Assembly: GCA_026770585.1 (NCBI GenBank)
Contig: MU646304.1
Location: 1,186,352-1,196,944 of the forward strand
Length of the DNA stretch: 10,593 nucleotides
From: Baffinella frigidus
Lineage: Eukaryota > Cryptophyceae > Cryptomonadales > Baffinellaceae
Direction: 5' to 3'
Shown: positions 6,849-10,593 of the stretch, one piece after another
Layout of the letters: every line of letters begins with the position of its first letter
How positions within the stretch are numbered: position 1 is the stretch's first letter
Notes under the pieces: generated by a model
Database searches by the model: none
Told to the model about the DNA's origin: nothing
Seen by the model: the letters and a program-made list of their open reading frames with translations, nothing else
Made by a program: the position numbers and the translations under genes

Positions 6849-9800
6849 ATGACGCGGTCCAGGCGGTATGCGAACCTGGATGATGTCCAGAAAGAGATCG
6901 TCCTGGAAAAGGTCGAGGTGCTGGCCCGCACCCGGCTACCCCCGCCCACGACACAGCCGATGCTTCGTCCATCCCGCGGAATCAGAGTGGACATACGGCC
7001 CGCCGCATGGAGCGTTGTTCCGCCAACTTCTGATGCAAATCTGGAGGCATTTTCTGTTTTTTGATGTGACCTTTCCCCCGCCGCTGGTCCAGCGTCTAGA
7101 TCACCCTCCTGGCCTTGAAACCCAATAGCGAAGCCTTACCACGAGCTTCAGCTGAATCCCGATGGTTTGGGAAACCGCCTTCTTGCAACACAAGGTCAGT
7201 CTGATCCAACGGGCATCAACCACAGGCCTCAACCTGAACCTCCCACCAACCCTCACGATTGGACCAAATCGTCGATTTTAGGTTGTAGATTTACCCTTGA
7301 TTTACCCTTGCAGAGACCCCAGATCTAAGGTCTCTGCAAGGGTAAATCTCAAGTCTAAAATTGATGATTTGTTCCAACCGGGAGGGTTGGTGGGAACCTC
7401 TGCAACGCACCCAGAAGTGCAAACCCTAACCCCTAAACCCTAAACCAGGTTCCGATAATCGTGCTGAAGGAACAGCGCGATGAGTCGCTCTCGACGGGCG
7501 TGCTCCACTGGCAGAACATGCAACTCCAGCAGATCCCGAAGGAAGTTCCCATTCCGGGGGATGTCAAACACCTCAAGCTCGGGAACAACCAGCTGACCAA
7601 GTTTCCGGAGGAGGTGCTGATACTGAGAGAAATGCTGCAGCTGGAGCTCAACGCGAATATGCTGTCGGTAATACCTCAGCCCTGAAACCTAAACCCTAAA
7701 ACCTGAACCCTGAACCCTGGACCCTGAACCCTAAACCCTAAGCCCTAAACCCTAAACCCTAAACCCTAAACCCTCAACCCTCAACGCTGAACCCTAAACC
7801 CTAAATCTCAACCCCAAATCCTAAACCCTACACCCCAAACCCTTAATCCTACACTCTCAACACTAAACCCCACACTCTTAACCCTAAACCCTCAACCAGG
7901 TGATACCGCCAAGTATAACGAGGATCAAACAGATACAAACGCTCCACCTGCACTTCAACCACCTTCACGCGCTCCCACCGGAGCTGGGGCAGATGCTCTC
8001 GCTTACATCTCTCCACGCCAACGGGAACCGACTGCACGAGGTCGAAACCCGACAACATCTCTTACGGAAGGGTTCAGGACTGGATGGCTTTCCCGAGGTG
8101 GATTAGATCGAGGTTGTAGATAGAGAATCTTGTTTCTAGGGAAGGTGCGAATTCGCACCTTCCACAGCAAGAAATGGCTGCAGCTATATCCTCGATTTGG
8201 TCACGGGCAGATGCTCTCGCTCACGTCCCCGCACGCCAACGGGAACCGGTTGCACGAGGTTCAATCCAAAACCCGAAACCCGAACACCCAAGACCCGAAA
8301 CCTGAAAACTGAAACCCGAGACCTGAAACCCGAAACCCGAAACGCCACACCCGACACCCGGACACCAAAACTGCCCCGCCCTGCCGCTCCGAGCGTTTTA
8401 CACGTCGGTGCTTGGCTTTGCTAAACCCTAGACACACGGCCCTTATCTCCCAGGTGCCATTGGAGCTTTCCCACAGATGCCTCACCCCGGAGGGCTAGCG
8501 AATTAGGATCAAATTTAATCGGGATCAAATTACAATCAGGATCAATTTTGAAACTTGATCCTATCCTCCCAGGTGCCATTGGAGCTGTCGCTCTGCACGA
8601 ACCTGACAGAGCTGATGATCCAAGACAACCCGATGCGGATGCCCTTCGTGGACATCGAGGAGCTTCCTCTCCCCAACGTTTTGGAAGCCATCGACCAGCT
8701 GCGCCTCTGCCACCAGTAAGTTCCGTCACCTCATATACTCCATCTTAGATTTTGGCTTGGCGTTGGAGGTTCTAAAATATTGAGATTTCAGGCTCTGAAT
8801 TATTGAGATTTGTACCGTAAATGTTTTAGATGAGCGTTTGCCTTGTTTCGGCTTTCGATGGGACATAACCTGCACGGTTCAGTTTCCGCCCTGGGACGAA
8901 ACCTGCGCGGCGCAGTCACAGTGGCTTTGTCAAGGGTGGTGAGACTCTGTCAAAAGTGGTGGGACGCTTGTCAAAGTTGTGGGACTCTATCAAAAGTGGT
9001 GTGACTCTGTCAAAGTGGTGTGCCTCCATCCCGGGTTAGTAACCCTCCCGGAATGAAACCTGCGTGGTTCTTTCAAAGTGTCGTTTTTGTTCGTGCGTGC
9101 ACGCGGTTTATTCAAAATGGTTGGACTCTATTTGAACAGGGTGGGTCTCGGTCAAAATAGCGGGACTATGTTGAAGTGGTGTGGCTCTTGGTTTCTCGCA
9201 GGACCAAGGAGCTGCACGTGGTGACAAAGAAGGTGAAGCTGCTCAACAACGACGTCATCGAACAGGTTATCCACCACAGAGAGAGAGAGCACCCCGGGTG
9301 TGGGAATGGCTTCTGAGTCAGGAAATTGGTGCACGGTCCAGAGGTGTCCAGGCGAAGAATTTCTGCACTGTACAGGAGCCTTGCTCATGAGAAAGAGCCC
9401 CCTACCCCTAGGACCAGGTTGTCCAACAGAGAGAGAGAGTAACCCGTTGGGGGATCGCTTGCGAAACGAACGTAAGACCGAGTTGACTAACCCGGGGCGC
9501 GCCTTCGAACCTTTCAGACCTACCGTTTATCAATACCTTGGAACCTTTTCGTTTTTGGTAGGAAATTATTCTCTTTTTCTTTTTAGTACTATTCGTCTAC
9601 AATCTCCCGAAGAAGGCGACGTTGCTACTGGAATCTAATGCCCAGCAACCCTGTTCTTGGACTGTGGCAAACATGAGAGTTCTGTCTGGTGGACAACCTG
9701 GTTTGGGGTTTAGAGTGTGGGGTTGAGGGTTTAGGGCTCAGGTTTTAGGGTTTCGGGGTTTTGGGTTTAGATTTTAGGTTGAGGGTTTAGACTGTAGGGT

Positions 9801-10227
9801 TGAGGGTTCAGGGTTTACAATTCAAGGTTTAGTGTTTAGTGTTTAGGGTTGAGCGATCTGCCTGGTCGACACCTTCTGGATGCCTTGGATTGATCCAGCC
9901 AGGCCCAGAGACGGTTCTTACACAGCTATGTTCTTGCCACACGCTCATGTATTGGTACCGCACAGAAGCTTGCAGCTTGGTACCATCCGCTTTGGACGGG
10001 ACCACCTCAACTTTCGCAGTCCACAGACACATGGTGAACCCCGCACTCTGACGCATGTATGGCTGGGCAGGCGCACCGGCTGTCGACTCTGACGCATGTA
10101 TGGCAACGCACTCTGACGCATGTATGGCAACGCGTTGTGACGTGTTGTGACGGGGGGTGATGGGCAGGCGCACCGGCTGTCGACAGTGCTCACCTCTCTG
10201 CACATCACCAACGTCAAAGTTCGCGAG
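6849..10227 (+). CDS. Leucine-rich-repeat protein, multi-exon, continues past right edge
   Basis: Exons that join in one frame: 6849-6911 (tentative first exon, GCCATGA start), 7449-7667, 7900-8040, 8573-8715, 9202-9265, 10168-10227, giving 230 residues so far. All five acceptors are AG followed by G, and all donors are GT. Residues about 50-165 hold roughly five LRRs of about 23 residues with the pattern LxLxxNxLxxIP; clear units include LKLGNNQLTKFPEEV, LQLELNANMLSVIPPS and LHLHFNHLHALPPELG. This resembles the short, Ras-suppressor/LRRC57-like class of intracellular LRR proteins, which act as protein-binding scaffolds; no signal peptide or membrane segment is seen. After the LRRs comes a mixed, Lys- and Leu-rich segment (PLPNVLEAIDQLRLCHQ, then TKELHVVTKKVKLL) of unknown role. 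Two introns interrupt consecutive structural units at nearly the same LRR position, just before V-I-P or V-P. The first exon is uncertain; the second to fourth are strong; the last two rest on frame and splice sites. If the 9265 donor were not used, the protein would end at a TGA near 9316. Confidence 0.75.
7236..7400. repeat. Foldback (MITE-like) element
   Basis: Long imperfect inverted repeat: the left arm 7236-7318 starts GAACCTCCCACCAACCCTC and ends GCAGAGACC; the right arm 7329-7400 is its reverse complement. The loop is 10 bases (CCAGATCTAA). The left arm carries an internal duplication, GATTTACCCTT twice. Transcribed, it would form a long stem about 50 bases before an exon. Confidence 0.9.
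7420..7448 (+). repeat. Short telomere-like tract at a splice acceptor
   Basis: Four CCCTAAA-type units ending CCCTAAACCAG|G, the acceptor of LRR exon 2. The bases before AG are the same as at the kinase exon 6 acceptor. Confidence 0.9.
7681..7899 (+). repeat. Telomere-like array (CCCTAAA)n filling LRR intron 2
   Basis: About 30 units, exact CCCTAAA in the middle and degenerate (CCCTGAA, CCTCAACG, CCACACTC) at the ends. It occupies almost all of the 232-base intron 7668-7899 and forms the acceptor CCCTCAACCAG|GTGATA. Confidence 0.95.
8140..8163. repeat. 24-base perfect palindrome
   Basis: GGAAGGTGCGAA followed by its exact reverse complement, centred on GAATTC, with no loop. The related GGCGAAATCGCACCTTTTC at 6466-6484 suggests a repeat family. 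Confidence 0.9.
8205..8258 (+). repeat. Copy of the last 54 bases of LRR exon 3 plus donor
   Basis: Same length as 7987-8040, ends CACGAG|GT, and reads GQMLSLTSPHANGNRLHE against GQMLSLTSLHANGNRLHE. Six codons differ: five synonymously (CTT/CTC, ACA/ACG, TCT/TCC, CGA/CGG, CTG/TTG) and one L to P. The copy begins at GGGCAG, which could itself act as an acceptor. Confidence 0.9.
8262..8370 (+). repeat. Degenerate CCCGAAA/CCTGAAA repeat
   Basis: C-rich units of 7-8 bases such as ACCCGAAACC, likely a decayed or variant form of the CCCTAAA arrays, directly after the copied donor. Confidence 0.75.
8446..8480 (+). repeat. Copy of the LRR exon 4 acceptor and first codons
   Basis: CTCCCAG|GTGCCATTGGAGCT is identical to the true acceptor region at 8566-8586; after that the copy diverges. 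The CTAAACCCTA at 8421 lies at branch-point distance before it. It could act as a cryptic acceptor. Confidence 0.85.
8502..8562. repeat. Short tandem GGATCAAATT repeat
   Basis: Three units of GGATCAAATT or GGATCAATTTT about 18-20 bases apart, closed by an inverted unit (CTTGATCC), just upstream of the exon 4 acceptor. Confidence 0.75.
8716..9201 (+). repeat. LRR-gene intron 4 with degenerate 20-base tandem repeat
   Basis: Donor CCACCA|GTAAGT, acceptor TTTCTCGCAG|G. From about 8930 to 9190 there are nine or so units of roughly TCAAAAGTGGTGGGACTCTG, with (G)AAACCTGCGCGG spacers at 8891 and 9055. 8716-8890 is unremarkable. Confidence 0.8.
9411..9440 (+). repeat. Copy of LRR exon 5 end, donor and following GA tract
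   Basis: GACCAG|GTTGTCCAACAGAGAG matches GAACAG|GTTATCCACCACAGAG at 9260-9281. An inverted fragment, GGACAACCTGG, sits at 9691-9701. Confidence 0.75.
9700..9855. repeat. Degenerate telomere-like array (TTTAGGG on +)
   Basis: Variants of GGTTTAGGG, GGTTGAGGG and GTTTAGTG. Here the G-rich strand is the sense strand of the LRR gene, unlike the other arrays in the window. Confidence 0.9.
10045..10132 (+). repeat. 24-base tandem repeat and copy of LRR exon 6 acceptor
   Basis: ACTCTGACGCATGTATGGC occurs at 10045, 10086 and 10109. The first is followed by GGGCAG|GCGCACCGGCTGTC (boundary 10070/10071), an exact copy of the true acceptor and first 14 exon bases at 10162-10181; identity runs on for a few bases to 10087. 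Confidence 0.85.
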
Positions 10228-10593
10228 GTTACCTCCTCCTCACATCCACTCAGAAGGACACAGGGACCATTTTTGAACCGGGATTGGAGCCTTTTTCTGT
10301 CTCTGCATGGGACGGTGGTGCTGCACGCCCCCATACCGCGTACTTGTTTTCACAACGCACACACCCCAGTTTCCAACTGACACGATTGTGAAGACTTTTT
10401 CTGCTGCAACGGACTCTGGTGGAGCACGCCCCCATACTTCTTTTTAGTACTATTCAGAGAAAACGGTGTAGCTACACCGTTTTCAGACAACACACACCCA
10501 CTTCCAACTGACACTATTCTGCAGCACTGTCTCTCTGCAAGAAACGCTAGTGTACCACACCCCACACCCCACGCCCCACGCCCCACACCCCAC
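10228..10593 (+). other. Sequence after the last recognised LRR exon
   Basis: Begins with donor GAG|GTTACC. It holds a diverged direct repeat: CTTTTTCTG...GCACGCCCCCATAC at 10290-10336 and 10395-10437, and TTCCAACTGACAC at 10370 and 10502. It ends in a C-rich CACACCCCACGCC run (10555-10593). The next exon, if any, lies outside the window. Confidence 0.6.
10459..10484. repeat. 26-base perfect palindrome
   Basis: GAAAACGGTGTAG followed by its exact reverse complement with no loop. The neighbouring 18 bases TTCTTTTTAGTACTATTC (10438-10455) recur exactly at 9577-9594. Confidence 0.9.

Larger units (their letters stand above)
6912..7448 (+). other. LRR-gene intron 1 (tentative)
   Basis: Proposed donor is GAAAAG|GTCGAG; the acceptor is CCCTAAACCAG|GTTCCG. 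The right half is the foldback element at 7236-7400 and a short telomere-like tract at 7420-7445 that supplies the acceptor. 6912-7235 shows no clear repeat. Confidence 0.5.
8041..8572 (+). other. LRR-gene intron 3, with copies of both flanking exon edges
   Basis: Donor CACGAG|GTCGAA, acceptor CTCCCAG|GTGCCA. In order it holds a palindrome (8140-8163), a copy of the upstream exon end with donor (8205-8260), CCCGAAA repeats (8262-8370), a copy of the downstream acceptor and exon start (8446-8480), and GGATCAAATT repeats (8502-8560). Confidence 0.85.
9266..10167 (+). other. LRR-gene intron 5
   Basis: Donor GAACAG|GTTATC, acceptor TGGGCAG|GCGCAC. It holds a copy of the upstream exon edge (9411-9440), an AT-richer stretch (9500-9600) whose open frame 9300-9638 resembles nothing known, a G-rich telomere-like array, 24-base repeats and an acceptor copy. 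Confidence 0.65.

Noticed and set aside
6620-6994. 124-codon minus-strand open frame upstream of the kinase
   Set aside because: Composition looks like GC-rich antisense; no family match, and the kinase has its own start with an upstream stop.
9300-9638. 112-codon plus-strand open frame
   Set aside because: It begins inside a copied exon edge and spans intron 5; no homology is recognised, and its start lacks support.
1-10593. CRISPR array, bacterial operon or viral element
   Set aside because: The spliceosomal introns and eukaryotic kinase exclude a prokaryotic reading; the tandem repeats lack regular repeat-spacer form, and no viral gene was seen.

Overview
This is nuclear DNA from an intron-rich eukaryote, most likely a microbial alga or protist. 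The window holds two multi-exon protein genes in head-to-head orientation, with large repeat-filled introns. Plant-type telomere-like repeats (TTTAGGG/CCCTAAA) recur inside introns. That repeat type is known from plants, green algae, dinoflagellates and chromerids, but the sequence does not settle the lineage. TGA is used as a stop, exons are GC-rich, and at least one intron is GC-AG.

Minus strand, 6277 down to 153: a complete CDK10/CDK11 (PITSLRE)-like protein kinase. Ten exons can be joined in one frame to give 388 residues, with every catalytic motif intact. The start has a strong Kozak context and an in-frame upstream stop. Nine introns range from 124 to about 1280 bases. Plus strand, from about 6849 past the right edge: a leucine-rich-repeat protein. 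Six exons join in frame to give 230 residues so far. Between the starts lies about 570 bases, probably a shared divergent promoter. No functional link between the two proteins is shown beyond this arrangement.

The outstanding feature is what fills the introns. At least eight of the introns hold one to four diverged copies of the EDGE of a neighbouring exon together with its splice site: either the last codons plus 5' splice site, or the 3' splice site plus first codons. The 3' exon of the kinase, with its stop codon, is also copied just downstream of the gene. Several copies keep the reading frame and differ from the true exon mostly at synonymous positions. In a few introns the intron's first bases also resemble the first bases of the next exon. 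Telomere-like arrays run directly into, or lie within about 60 bases of, several 3' splice sites, with the C-rich strand as the sense strand in both genes. Together these suggest splice-site-centred local duplication, and possibly intron gain or growth, as an active process here.

Other intron content: foldback elements (3838-3970, 7236-7400, 2466-2709, 4447-4627), perfect palindromes (8140-8163, 10459-10484), (GA)n and (TA)n microsatellites, and degenerate short tandem repeats. No RNA gene, transposase or CRISPR array was recognised.
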